A DNA stretch of 64,000 nucleotides from Bacteroidales bacterium (GCA_023231005.1 JALNWG010000011.1:1-64000); one strand, 5' to 3'; numbered from the stretch's first letter, positions 1-8,775 are shown. The notes: generated by a model from the sequence alone, not told the origin. Made by a program: numbers and translations.

Positions 1-528
1 TGAAAGAAACTGACTGATCAGGTAACCATGACCTGCATGAACTTCTACTGCATCGAATCCGGATTCACGGGCAGTGTTTACCGCAATCCCGAAATCGCGG
101 ATGATGGATTTTATCTCTTCCACCGTAAGGGTTCTTGACCAGGTAGGTCCGAACAGGTTAAAACGTCCGGTTGGGGCAAGACAAACACCGCCCGAGACAG
201 CTTTTTTCGCCATCAGTCCGCAATGGCCAAGCTGAATAGCCACGGCAGCTCCTTCCTTGTGAACCGCATCGGTGAGAACACGCAATGCCGGCACCTCCTC
301 TTTTCTGAGCCAGAGTTGATGCTCGAACGACAATCCGCTTTTTGAAACAGCAGAATAGGCTACTGTTGTCATTCCGATACCACCGGCAGCAACCGCCGTA
401 TGGTAAGCCACAAGCTCAGGGGAAACATGGTTCCCGGGGCACATTCCTTCAAAAGCAGCAGATCGGATTGAGCGGTTTCGTAAGGTAAGATTGCCAAGTT
501 TTGAAGAAGTAAACAGCAAGTTGGTCAT
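1..528 (-). CDS. Old yellow enzyme-family NADH:flavin oxidoreductase, C-terminus cut by window edge
   Basis: Reading leftwards from ATG at 528, 176 codons stay open to the window edge, so the protein is truncated at its C-terminus. It starts MTNLLFTSSKLGNLTLRNRS and contains the OYE-type FMN-barrel motifs SAAFEGMCPGNH and, near the edge, HAGHGYLISQFLS, which in this family supplies the His pair and loop that bind substrate and flavin. Family members reduce alpha,beta-unsaturated carbonyls or dienoyl-CoA with NAD(P)H. Without the C-terminal half I cannot say whether an iron-sulfur/FAD domain of the 2,4-dienoyl-CoA reductase type follows. Family assignment is firm; substrate is unknown. Confidence 0.85.
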   Translation of the reverse strand, partial: MTNLLFTSSKLGNLTLRNRSIRSAAFEGMCPGNHVSPELVAYHTAVAAGGIGMTTVAYSAVSKSGLSFEHQLWLRKEEVPALRVLTDAVHKEGAAVAIQLGHCGLMAKKAVSGGVCLAPTGRFNLFGPTWSRTLTVEEIKSIIRDFGIAVNTARESGFDAVEVHAGHGYLISQFLS

Positions 529-625
529 AAAAATAATTTGCAGGAATGAAATAATTTAGGATATTTGGTATCATCATAACCGACACAAATTTACGAGGAA
601 ATTTCATGAATTAAAAACTTACACT

Positions 626-1345
626 ATGAACACAAGAACGAATTGGTTTATCATTCAGGCAAGTTGGATACTTCTTTCATTCTTTCTGTATATCCCTTCT
701 GAAGCGCAGGATACAAAAGAAAATCCCTATCATTTGACGTTAGTCAGCAGTGTTAACGAATATTCCGGGATGGTTGCCAAAGACAGCCTTCAAAAGTTAG
801 TTGATCTTAAAAAAACCATTCCTGGAATCCAGTTGGATATTCGCTATGCGACCAGTAATAATTTTACGCATAAAAAAATCTATAGCGAGCCCATGGCTTT
901 TCTTAGAGAACCTGCAGCACGGGCGTTGAAAGGAGTTCAAGGGGAACTTAAAAAAAAGGGGATTGGCTTGAAAATCTATGATGCATACCGACCATACGCA
1001 GCCACATTGCTATTTTGGGAAATCGCAAAAGATACGCTTTTTGTCGCCGCTCCATGGCAGGGATCAAGGCATAACCGGGGATGTGCTGTGGACCTTGGAC
1101 TGATTGACCTGAAAACAGGAAAAGATTTGGAAATGCCTACACCGTTTGATGATTTTACGAAAAAAGCCAGTCCCCAATACACTGATCTTCCTCAAAAAGC
1201 CATTGAGAATCGTACGCTGTTAATTCAAATCATGAACAAGTATGGATTCACTGTTTTTCCGAGTGAATGGTGGCATTTTGATTTCAAAGGTTGGGAAAGA
1301 TATCCGCTTATGGATGTATCGTTTGAAGAGTTGAAAGGGAAATAG
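626..1345 (+). CDS. Exported D-alanyl-D-alanine dipeptidase (VanX/DdpX type, peptidase M15D)
   Basis: The 239-aa protein opens with a signal peptide (hydrophobic residues about 8-24, ending SEAQ). The M15 zinc site is complete: S147-R-H149-x3-G-x3-D156 (SRHNRGCAVD) and E214-W-W-H217 (EWWHF), where H149, D156 and H217 would bind zinc and E214 act as base. Family members hydrolyse D-Ala-D-Ala or related D-amino-acid dipeptides. Outside vancomycin-resistance clusters they are usually periplasmic and recycle peptidoglycan pieces. No vanH, vanA or two-component genes lie nearby, so a recycling or nutritional role is more likely than resistance. Divergent from the upstream oxidoreductase gene. Confidence 0.88.
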   Translation: MNTRTNWFIIQASWILLSFFLYIPSEAQDTKENPYHLTLVSSVNEYSGMVAKDSLQKLVDLKKTIPGIQLDIRYATSNNFTHKKIYSEPMAFLREPAARALKGVQGELKKKGIGLKIYDAYRPYAATLLFWEIAKDTLFVAAPWQGSRHNRGCAVDLGLIDLKTGKDLEMPTPFDDFTKKASPQYTDLPQKAIENRTLLIQIMNKYGFTVFPSEWWHFDFKGWERYPLMDVSFEELKGK

Positions 1346-1387
1346 CCAACTGGCTGTTTTCAAGCAAAAAACATCTGAAATGAATGG

Positions 1388-2287
1388 TTATTTCATGTTG
1401 CGTTGCTTTTTAATCTCCTCATAGGCAGCACTGATTTTTTGAAATTTCTCAGTAGCAGCTCTTTTAACATCTTCTCCAAGATTGGCAACTTTATCAGGAT
1501 GATGTTTTTTTGCCATTTCCCGGTAAGCTTTTTTCACTTCTTCATCGGTTGCTGAAGGAACTATCTCAAGAACATCATAAGCCCAGCTTGTACTTTTCAC
1601 AAACATTGCTTTGATGGAGGAAAAATCGGCAGAAGGAATTCCCATATACCCCGAGATCGTTCCGATCATTTCAACCTCATCCGGATGATAAATACCGTCG
1701 GCAGCAGCAATACCGAACAGATAATGGAGAAGTTGCAGTTTCAAAGAATGGTCGGTATATTGGCCAATCTGAACACTGATATCCTGAACATTAATATCCT
1801 GCTTTAATATTTCCCGCAGCATCAGGATCAACCGGGTTCCTTCTTCCTCTCCGAACTGTTGAATAAAAAAACTTCTTACATATTCCAATTCGTATTTTGA
1901 AACTTTTTGATCTGCTTTCATCACTGCAGCCGACAGTACCAGTAAGCTCATTGCAAAATCACCCCGGGGAGTTCCACGGTAAGCAGATGTACTGACACTC
2001 ATTCCATCAAACATCGAACCGAGTGCAACACCCAGAATGGCTCCGATGGGACCACCAAAAACCCATCCCAATCCCCCTCCTACCCATTTGGCATAACCCG
2101 ATCTTTTTTTAAATCCGGAATTTGATTGATAGGATGGGTTTGCATCGGTGGAATCATTAGGCCGCTGATCATGACCAGGGGAAGTGGAAGAACCAGAGCC
2201 CCGTTCCGATGGTTTTTTTCGCATACTGAAAACAGAAAACAACACAATCGCAATAATCACGACTATAATGATTCCACCGATACCCAT
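1388..2287 (-). CDS. Membrane-anchored TerB-like plus J-domain protein (DjlA-like co-chaperone)
   Basis: 299 aa. An N-terminal membrane segment (residues about 3-21) is followed by a polar linker. A Gly-rich hydrophobic stretch (about 69-93, like the glycine-zipper segments of DjlA proteins) precedes a TerB-like helical domain (about 110-225). The C-terminal J domain carries the invariant HPD at 263-265, which in J proteins stimulates the DnaK ATPase. This matches the TM-TerB-J arrangement of DjlA co-chaperones. It is transcribed after the saccharopine dehydrogenase gene but separated from it by an 83-bp AT-rich spacer with 7-bp tandem repeats, so it may have its own promoter. Confidence 0.85.
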   Translation of the reverse strand: MGIGGIIIVVIIAIVLFSVFSMRKKPSERGSGSSTSPGHDQRPNDSTDANPSYQSNSGFKKRSGYAKWVGGGLGWVFGGPIGAILGVALGSMFDGMSVSTSAYRGTPRGDFAMSLLVLSAAVMKADQKVSKYELEYVRSFFIQQFGEEEGTRLILMLREILKQDINVQDISVQIGQYTDHSLKLQLLHYLFGIAAADGIYHPDEVEMIGTISGYMGIPSADFSSIKAMFVKSTSWAYDVLEIVPSATDEEVKKAYREMAKKHHPDKVANLGEDVKRAATEKFQKISAAYEEIKKQRNMK

Positions 2288-2296
2288 AATAAAATC

Positions 2297-2345
2297 AATT
2301 AGGAATTAGGAATTAAGAATTAAAAATTAAAAATTAAAAATTAAA
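2297..2345. repeat. Seven-copy 7-bp tandem repeat (AATTARR)
   Basis: Seven consecutive heptamers read AATTAGG, AATTAGG, AATTAAG and then four AATTAAA, followed by a partial unit. The array lies 10-58 bp upstream of the J-domain gene start, where a Bacteroidetes promoter would sit. The graded sequence drift along the array suggests slippage and decay. Similar AATTA-rich tracts are common between Bacteroidetes genes, so it may be neutral. Confidence 0.9.
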
Positions 2346-2370
2346 AATAAGGGAGTATAAAACCTTGTTT

Positions 2371-3708
2371 TTATTTTATCATCTCGGTCAGTGGAAGTCC
2401 GTATTCTTCAGTCATTTTGATTCCTAATTTTTCGAGCTGGTCCAGCACCGGATTATAAATTTCCGGTACAACAGGTACGTGGACTCCTTTAATTTTAATT
2501 TGTCCATTCAGGATTAATTCCACGCCGATAGCAGCAGGTAAAGCAACGGTACGGGCAATGGAAGTGTCGGTGGCCAAGGTTCCAAAATCCAACATACGGG
2601 AGCGTATCACCTCTTTTTTCCCATCCGGATAGGCAGCCAGGAATAGATGTTGCATTACGACCATGTCGCGTTCATGTAAGCCCAGACCCATTTTTTCGAT
2701 CATGAGATCGGAGGTTATTTCAAAAGTAGAATCTACTTTGCGATTCATGGGTTTATCTTCAAATAATCCGAGCCATTCAAGCGCTTTGACAGCGTATGCA
2801 TCTACGGGAATTTTTAAGTAATCCGAAACAGCTTTTTTAATATTGGATGAGGTTTTAGCTCCAATTTGGCGTGCTATTAAACCAGCATAAGTCAAACCAT
2901 CCAAATTAACTTTATCGTAAGAAATGAGGTTCAGACGTTTTATCACATCCAGTGTTTCGCACCAACCTGGGTAGCGGAAAGTACCTCTGAAGATGGTATT
3001 GACTTCAGGGATTCCGTAAATTTCACGGTAGGCAATAGAATCGCGATTGGGGTATACATCAAGTATGCCGACCTGTGGGAAATCAACTTGAAAAGGATTT
3101 TTGAATAGATTCGCTGTGGGGATTTCGATAACTTTGCCATGTTTCATAAAACGGGCATCATTATTTCCAGCCATCACCACACCTTTAGGACTCCATGAAA
3201 ATTTATATTTGAATGGATTATCGGTAGCTTCGGGGGCAGGTAAAGCACCACACAAGGAATAAAATTCCTGGATTGCTCCTCCTTTATCATGAACATGATG
3301 AATAATACGCATGGCCGACATGTGATCGATTCCGGGATCAAGTCCCATTTCGTTTGAAATGATAATTCCAGCTGCTTTGGCTTCTGCATCAAGAGCACGC
3401 ATTTCCGGCTTTGCATAGGAAGTCGTCACCATATTTTTTTTATTCTTTATGCAATGTTTGGCAACCATAACATGATGAACATAGGGAAGGAGGCTTACAG
3501 TAAGATCGTGTTCTGAGATCATTTTATCCAATCCGGTTTGATCCTCTACCGTCCAGGCCACCGCTTTTCCATTGACGTGTCCATTGATCATTTCATCTGC
3601 TTTTGATTTTGTACGGGTAGCAACCGTTACCTGAATTCCTTTACTCAGCAAGTGGGTAACAATTGGTTTAACCACCATTCCTGCTCCAAGAATTAAAACT
3701 TTTTTCAT
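2371..3708 (-). CDS. Saccharopine dehydrogenase (glutamate-forming type)
   Basis: 445 aa. The N-terminus VLILGAGMVVKPIV is an NAD(P)-binding Rossmann loop, and the rest matches the Lys9/AASS C-terminal-half family (for example EMGLDPGIDHMSA and the LCGALPAPEATDNP region). Family reaction: saccharopine + NAD(P)+ to glutamate + alpha-aminoadipate semialdehyde. The lysine-ketoglutarate reductase-like gene lies 21 bp upstream in the same operon. Together they reproduce as two proteins the two halves of animal/plant bifunctional AASS, pointing to lysine breakdown rather than synthesis; this is supported by dapD elsewhere in the window, which marks diaminopimelate-route lysine synthesis. Confidence 0.87.
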   Translation of the reverse strand: MKKVLILGAGMVVKPIVTHLLSKGIQVTVATRTKSKADEMINGHVNGKAVAWTVEDQTGLDKMISEHDLTVSLLPYVHHVMVAKHCIKNKKNMVTTSYAKPEMRALDAEAKAAGIIISNEMGLDPGIDHMSAMRIIHHVHDKGGAIQEFYSLCGALPAPEATDNPFKYKFSWSPKGVVMAGNNDARFMKHGKVIEIPTANLFKNPFQVDFPQVGILDVYPNRDSIAYREIYGIPEVNTIFRGTFRYPGWCETLDVIKRLNLISYDKVNLDGLTYAGLIARQIGAKTSSNIKKAVSDYLKIPVDAYAVKALEWLGLFEDKPMNRKVDSTFEITSDLMIEKMGLGLHERDMVVMQHLFLAAYPDGKKEVIRSRMLDFGTLATDTSIARTVALPAAIGVELILNGQIKIKGVHVPVVPEIYNPVLDQLEKLGIKMTEEYGLPLTEMIK

Positions 3709-3729
3709 ATTATCTGATTTTTAGTTTGA

Positions 3730-5034
3730 TTATAGATATTGTTCAATGTATTTGAATTCAGGAGTCAATTCTCCTTTATGTAGAATGAGTCCTTTTTTAA
3801 TTGGACGAGGCAAATCGAGGTCGTCGAAATGAGCGGAGAAATCAGCATCTGCGATCGGTTTAACGAAATTCACCAGTACATCTCCAAATCCATTTGATGA
3901 ATCGCGCGGTATTTCAGCCGGTAAAATATCGACTGCCATAACCAACATTCCTTTACCTTGATGCCCGTTAGCAATGGTTTCCGTATCGGGATTATAGACG
4001 AATAAAGGTTCTTCAATTTTTGCAGGTTTCATGGTACATTCAATAGAACCTTCTACATCACAACTGATGTCGCCGATTACCTTCAGTCGTGGGTTTTCTT
4101 TATTATATAACTTTTTCAGGTATGATTTTGTGACCAGTCTTGGATAACGTTCATCCCAATAGATGCAATTGATCAGCATGGATAAGTGGGGAATGTACTT
4201 CTCAAATTTGCTGCGGTATTTATGGGGATTGGCATAATAATCATGAAGATCGAATGGTTCTCCATCAATATGTTCAACCAGGTCTTCTTCTTTAAAAACC
4301 ACTTTATAAACCAGGTTGTCTGGTAATTTTTTACGTTGATGGAGTGCAATAAATTTTTCAGGGGATATTTCCTTAATCGGGAGGAAACCGCAGATTTCCT
4401 GGGCTCCCTGCGAAACATTCCCATATCCAGCAAAACCGATTACAAATGGGCGTAATTCGTGGGGAATTCCATTTTCAGCAATTAACTGACCGATTGCAGA
4501 GATATCATCTTTTGCTTCTTTAAGCGAGTGATAATGACACGCTTGTTTGATTCGTGCCAGGTTGGTAGGATAGCCGTCCTCTTTCAAGCGTAAACCCAGC
4601 GCCCAAAGGGAATTAATCATTCCAGCCATTCCCGCATAACGGCCAAAAAATATCAGCCTTTTCCCTTGTTCATCAACAACACGTTCATAGTCGATCAGAT
4701 TGCATTTTAGTTCCATCATGTGTCGGAGCATGGGCATATTATATTTCTGTCCTTTTATCACATGAGAAAAAAACACATACGTTTTTTCCGGTTCAAAACT
4801 TGGAATTGGGATTTCTTTAACACCAAAGATGACCGAACATTTTTTCAGGTTATCCGATATTTCGGCACCAGCCTGGGCATATTCTTCATCTTTGAAAACG
4901 CGCTTCTCAGATGATTCGACAACGATATCCAGTTTTTTTTGTTTGATCAGTCGGGAAACATGCGCCGGAGTTAGCGGAGCTCTTCTTTCCATTTCATATT
5001 TATCTTCGATTCTGATTCCAATGTAGTTGCTCAT
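3730..5034 (-). CDS. Lysine-ketoglutarate reductase-like protein (saccharopine-forming half of AASS)
   Basis: 434 aa with the alanine-dehydrogenase/transhydrogenase-like N-terminal fold seen in LKR domains (IGIRIEDKYEMERRAPLTP, then FFSHVIKGQKYNMPML and FFGRYAGMAGMINSLWALG). The central FVIGFAGYGNVSQGAQEI is the nucleotide-binding turn. LKR enzymes condense lysine and 2-oxoglutarate to saccharopine using NADPH. The gene is first of the pair and the saccharopine dehydrogenase gene follows after 21 bp. Alternative reading: a general saccharopine-dehydrogenase-like enzyme of unknown substrate; the operon partner makes lysine the better guess. Confidence 0.82.
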   Translation of the reverse strand: MSNYIGIRIEDKYEMERRAPLTPAHVSRLIKQKKLDIVVESSEKRVFKDEEYAQAGAEISDNLKKCSVIFGVKEIPIPSFEPEKTYVFFSHVIKGQKYNMPMLRHMMELKCNLIDYERVVDEQGKRLIFFGRYAGMAGMINSLWALGLRLKEDGYPTNLARIKQACHYHSLKEAKDDISAIGQLIAENGIPHELRPFVIGFAGYGNVSQGAQEICGFLPIKEISPEKFIALHQRKKLPDNLVYKVVFKEEDLVEHIDGEPFDLHDYYANPHKYRSKFEKYIPHLSMLINCIYWDERYPRLVTKSYLKKLYNKENPRLKVIGDISCDVEGSIECTMKPAKIEEPLFVYNPDTETIANGHQGKGMLVMAVDILPAEIPRDSSNGFGDVLVNFVKPIADADFSAHFDDLDLPRPIKKGLILHKGELTPEFKYIEQYL

Positions 5035-5083
5035 GGGGGGAAGTGTTAGTTAATTAGAGTGAGGCAAAATTAAGAATTTTTCC

Positions 5084-5091
5084 TACATTTG
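5084..5091 (+). promoter_or_regulatory. Bacteroidetes -7 element upstream of mtgA
   Basis: TACATTTG fits TAnnTTTG and lies 26 bp before the mtgA ATG. No TTG is seen at the expected -33 spacing, so confidence is moderate. Confidence 0.5.
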
Positions 5092-5117
5092 GAAAGCGTT
5101 TGAACTGATTATTAACG

Positions 5118-5813
5118 ATGAAGAATTTCCTCAAGGGTTGTGGAAAATTTTTAAAATATTTTCTGATCCTGTTTTTCGGGTCCACCCTGTTATTTGTTGT
5201 CCTTTACCGGTTTGTGAATCCACCGGTTACTCCTCTAATGTTGATCCGGGTTATTGAGCAAGCCACGGATGGACAAACTTTAAGATTACAGAAGCGATGG
5301 GTTTCTCTTGACAAAATATCCCCGAATCTACCGATTGCAGTTATTTCTTCAGAGGATAACCGATTTTTGAATCATCACGGGTTTGACATGGAAGCGATTG
5401 AGAAAGCCAAAGAATTCAACGATAGAAAAAAGGGGACAAAGGTTCGGGGAGCGAGTACAATTTCCCAGCAAACTGCCAAGAATGTTTTCTTATGGCCGCA
5501 ACGGTCGTGGTTTAGAAAAGGATTAGAAGTTTATTTCACCGGTCTGATAGAAACAGTTTGGGGTAAAAAACGGATTATGGAAGTATATCTCAATGTGATT
5601 GAGACAGGAAAAGGGGTTTATGGGGCAGAATCAGCAGCCCGGACCTATTTCGGAAAATCCGCCTCTCAACTCTCGCGAGGGGAAGCAGCTTTGATTGCTG
5701 CAATCCTTCCAAATCCATTAAAATGGAATCCTGCAAACCCCACACCCTATATTCGCGACCGTCAGGAATGGATCCTATGGAACATGAATAATATTGGCCC
5801 GATAAAGTATTAA
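5118..5813 (+). CDS. mtgA: Monofunctional biosynthetic peptidoglycan transglycosylase
   Basis: 231 aa: one N-terminal membrane anchor (residues about 12-31) and a GT51 transglycosylase domain. The catalytic-glutamate motif SEDNRF (E79) and the second family motif GASTISQQ (111-118) are intact. There is no transpeptidase domain and the length fits MtgA. It polymerises lipid II into glycan strands at the outer face of the inner membrane. It is divergent from the lysine-catabolism operon and followed after about 100 bp by ppdK, which has its own promoter. Confidence 0.93.
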   Translation: MKNFLKGCGKFLKYFLILFFGSTLLFVVLYRFVNPPVTPLMLIRVIEQATDGQTLRLQKRWVSLDKISPNLPIAVISSEDNRFLNHHGFDMEAIEKAKEFNDRKKGTKVRGASTISQQTAKNVFLWPQRSWFRKGLEVYFTGLIETVWGKKRIMEVYLNVIETGKGVYGAESAARTYFGKSASQLSRGEAALIAAILPNPLKWNPANPTPYIRDRQEWILWNMNNIGPIKY

Positions 5814-5840
5814 ATTATCTAAAAATTAACCGGTTAAAAA

Positions 5841-5870
5841 TTGTTCGTGGTAAAATTTCTTGTAATTTTG
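5841..5870 (+). promoter_or_regulatory. ppdK promoter (TTG-N19-TAATTTTG)
   Basis: TTG at 5841-5843 and TAATTTTG at 5863-5870 are separated by 19 bp, a near-ideal Bacteroidetes sigma-ABfr promoter. The predicted start of transcription is near 5875, giving a leader of about 35 nt before ATG at 5910. Confidence 0.75.
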
Positions 5871-5909
5871 CAGGCTTAAATTTTTTTACAAACGAAAATA
5901 CTGAAAACC

Positions 5910-8687
5910 ATGGCAAATCAAGCTAAAGACAAAAAGTACGTATACTTTTTTGGTGGTAAAAAAGCAGAAGGAAAAGCCGATATGAAAAACCTGTTGGGTG
6001 GCAAAGGTGCCAACCTGGCAGAGATGGTTAACATTGGGCTTCCTGTTCCTGCAGGTTTTACAATTACAACAGAAGTATGTACTTACTACCAACAGAACAA
6101 AAAGAGCTATCCTAAGGAATTAAAAAAACTGGTAACAGATTGCCTGAAGAGAACTGAAAAAGAGATGGGTGCCATTTTCGGCGACAAAAACAATCCTTTA
6201 CTTGTTTCGGTACGTTCCGGTGCAAGAGCATCCATGCCGGGCATGATGGAAACTGTTTTGAATGTAGGTTTGAATGATACCACCCGCGAAGGGCTGATCA
6301 AAAAAACAAAAAATCCAAGATTTGTCTATGATTCTCAACGCCGGTTGATCCAAATGTACTCCGATGTAGTTATGGAAAAAGCTGCCGGTATTGAGCCGAA
6401 AGAAGGCATGGGTGTCCGTGTACAGCTCGAACGCGAGCTTCATAAAATGAAAGAATCCAAAGGCTATTTCTCCGATACGCAGCTCACAGCTGAAGATCTG
6501 AAAAGTCTTATCGAAATCTATAAAAAAGTCGTTAAAAAAGCGCTTGGAACAGCCTTCCCTGAAGATCCCATGGAGCAACTCTGGGGTGCTATAGGTGCTG
6601 TTTTCCAAAGCTGGAATGGCAAACGTGCCATCTCTTATCGCCGTTTCGAAGGCATTCCTGATGAATGGGGAACAGCCGTCAACATTCAAACCATGGTATT
6701 CGGCAACATGGGCGATACCTCCGCTACCGGCGTAGCATTTACCCGCAACCCGGCTACCGGCGAAAACTATTTTTATGGTGAATGGTTGGCCAATGCTCAG
6801 GGCGAAGATGTGGTAGCCGGTATCCGTACCCCTAACCCCATCAACGAAATCGGCAAGAGCGAGCACACCAAAAAACTTCAGTCGCTGGAAACCGCCATGC
6901 CTAAGGTATATAAAGAATTGCACAACATAGAGCTCAAACTGGAAAAGCATTATCACAACATGCTTGATATTGAGTTCACCATTCAGGATGGAAAGCTCTA
7001 TATGCTTCAATGCCGGGTTGGAAAACGCAATGGTCCCGCTGCTGTAAAAATGGCACTCGACATGTATCATGAAAAACTCATTACTGTTGAAGAAGCTGTT
7101 TCCCGGGTAGAACCATCTCAATTGGATGAACTTCTCCACCCGATTCTTGATCCCAAGGCAGAAAAAAACACCAAACCGTTGGCTAAGGGCTTACCCGCCG
7201 GTCCTGGTGGTGCAACCGGACAAATTGTATTTACTCCTCAGGATGCTGTGGCCTGGGCCAAGAAAGGCAAAACCGTGATCCTTGTTCGGGAAGAAACAAA
7301 TCCCGAAGATATCGAAGGAATGCGTTCAGCAGAAGCTATTTTAACCGCCCGTGGAGGGATGACCTCACATGCAGCCCTCGTGGCACGCGGCTGGGGAAAA
7401 TGCTGTATCGTCGGTGCAGGAACTCTGAAAATCGATGCTTCCAAAAAAACCATGAAAGCTGATGATATTACGCTGAAAGAAGGAGATTATATCTCCCTGA
7501 ATGGAACAAAAGGATGTGTTTATGGCGAAAAGATCCCCATGATCAAAGCTGCCGAAGAAAATCCCGATTTCCAGGCTTTCATGAAATTATGCGATGCCGT
7601 CCGTACCATGAAAATCCGCACCAATGCCGATACTCCCGAAGATGCTGCCAAAGCACGGGCTTTCGGAGCTGAAGGGATCGGACTTTTCCGTACCGAACAC
7701 ATGTTTTATGGCAAAAACGCCGAAAAACCACTGTTCATCCTTCGTAAAATGATCGTTTCTAAAACTGTTGAAGAACGGCGGAAGGCTTTACAAGAACTTT
7801 ATCCTTACGTAAAAGAAAATATCAAACAGACCCTTTCTGCAATGGATGGATACCCTGTAACCATCCGCACCCTCGACCCTCCCTTACACGAATTCATTCC
7901 CAAGAATGAAGAAGGTCGGAAAAAAATTGCCGAAAGTCTGAATATTTCCATGCAGGAATTTGATCGTCGCGCCGATGCACTGCATGAAACCAACCCAATG
8001 ATGGGTCACCGTGGTGTTCGTTTGGGAATTACCTATCCCGAAATCACCGAAATGCAGGTACGTGCTATCTTCGAAGCCACTGCCGAACTGTTGAAAGACA
8101 AAAAGAAGGTATTCCCCGAAATCATGATCCCGGTTACTTGTACCGACAAGGAGCTGAAACACCAATATCTGATCATCAACGAGGTTTATGCTGATGTTTG
8201 CAAAAAATTCAAGATTAAAGAGATCCCACATCTGGTTGGTACCATGATTGAGATTCCACGCGCAGCCCTTACAGCAAATAAAATCGCTGAGACTGCTCAA
8301 TTTTTCTCATTTGGAACCAACGACCTCACACAAATGACCTTTGGATTCTCCCGTGATGACATCGGCGCTTTCATGCCCGATTATCTCGAACAGAATATCC
8401 TTCCGGTTGACCCATTCCAGGTAATCGATTTTGAAGGAGTAGGACAATTAATGGGTATTGCTGTGGAAAAAGGACGTTCAACCCGGAAAGACCTGAAGAT
8501 CGGTATCTGTGGCGAACATGGTGGCGACCCCGCTTCCGTTGAATTTTGCCATTCACTTGGATTCAACTATGTAAGTTGTTCTCCATTCCGCGTACCCATC
8601 GCCCGTTTGGCCGCTGCTCACGCTGTGATTAAACAGAAAAAAGCGGCTCCTAAAAAAGCGGTGAAAAAAGTAGCTAAGAAAAAATAA
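5910..8687 (+). CDS. ppdK: Pyruvate, phosphate dikinase with Lys/Ala-rich C-terminal tail
   Basis: 925 aa, three-domain PPDK. The N-terminal ATP-grasp domain begins GGKGANLAEMVNIGLPVPAG. The swivelling phosphohistidine domain carries GGMTSHAALVARGWGKCC with the phospho-acceptor His at 487. The C-terminal PEP/pyruvate barrel contains GTNDLTQMTFGFSRDD and the catalytic Cys867 in GICGEHGGDP. It interconverts pyruvate + ATP + Pi and PEP + AMP + PPi, commonly the glycolytic or gluconeogenic PEP link in anaerobic Bacteroidetes. The last 16 residues (KKAAPKKAVKKVAKKK) form a basic histone-like tail beyond the normal fold. A strong terminator follows. Confidence 0.97.
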   Translation: MANQAKDKKYVYFFGGKKAEGKADMKNLLGGKGANLAEMVNIGLPVPAGFTITTEVCTYYQQNKKSYPKELKKLVTDCLKRTEKEMGAIFGDKNNPLLVSVRSGARASMPGMMETVLNVGLNDTTREGLIKKTKNPRFVYDSQRRLIQMYSDVVMEKAAGIEPKEGMGVRVQLERELHKMKESKGYFSDTQLTAEDLKSLIEIYKKVVKKALGTAFPEDPMEQLWGAIGAVFQSWNGKRAISYRRFEGIPDEWGTAVNIQTMVFGNMGDTSATGVAFTRNPATGENYFYGEWLANAQGEDVVAGIRTPNPINEIGKSEHTKKLQSLETAMPKVYKELHNIELKLEKHYHNMLDIEFTIQDGKLYMLQCRVGKRNGPAAVKMALDMYHEKLITVEEAVSRVEPSQLDELLHPILDPKAEKNTKPLAKGLPAGPGGATGQIVFTPQDAVAWAKKGKTVILVREETNPEDIEGMRSAEAILTARGGMTSHAALVARGWGKCCIVGAGTLKIDASKKTMKADDITLKEGDYISLNGTKGCVYGEKIPMIKAAEENPDFQAFMKLCDAVRTMKIRTNADTPEDAAKARAFGAEGIGLFRTEHMFYGKNAEKPLFILRKMIVSKTVEERRKALQELYPYVKENIKQTLSAMDGYPVTIRTLDPPLHEFIPKNEEGRKKIAESLNISMQEFDRRADALHETNPMMGHRGVRLGITYPEITEMQVRAIFEATAELLKDKKKVFPEIMIPVTCTDKELKHQYLIINEVYADVCKKFKIKEIPHLVGTMIEIPRAALTANKIAETAQFFSFGTNDLTQMTFGFSRDDIGAFMPDYLEQNILPVDPFQVIDFEGVGQLMGIAVEKGRSTRKDLKIGICGEHGGDPASVEFCHSLGFNYVSCSPFRVPIARLAAAHAVIKQKKAAPKKAVKKVAKKK

Positions 8688-8705
8688 ACTTTAGACTACC
8701 AGAAT

Positions 8706-8741
8706 AAAAAAGGCCAATCCGGAAACAGGTTGGTCTTTTTT
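8706..8741 (+). terminator. Intrinsic terminator of ppdK, right arm shared with the 45-bp repeat
   Basis: AAAAAAGGCCAATCC pairs with GGTTGGTCTTTTTT across a short loop, with one bulge and one wobble, followed by a T run. Because A- and T-runs flank the stem it could stop transcription from both sides. Its right arm is the first part of the direct repeat that bounds the islet; the right-hand repeat copy lacks the left arm. Confidence 0.85.
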
Positions 8742-8774
8742 ATTGCCCCTCAGAATAACTTTTTAGCCGTTCTA
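8730..8774. repeat. Left copy of the 45-bp direct repeat bounding the islet (attL-like)
   Basis: Identical over 45 bp to 16485-16529. It contains the right arm of the ppdK terminator and, on the minus strand, the last codons of the SRPBCC gene (…RLKSYSEGQ-stop), here as an orphan fragment. The junction with the 15-bp inverted repeat is one base further in. Confidence 0.95.
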
Positions 8775-8775
8775 C

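Noticed and set aside
6198..7139. 313-codon open frame on the minus strand inside ppdK
   Set aside because: Antisense shadow of a strongly conserved gene; composition is that of ppdK read backwards, with no motif or start signal of its own.
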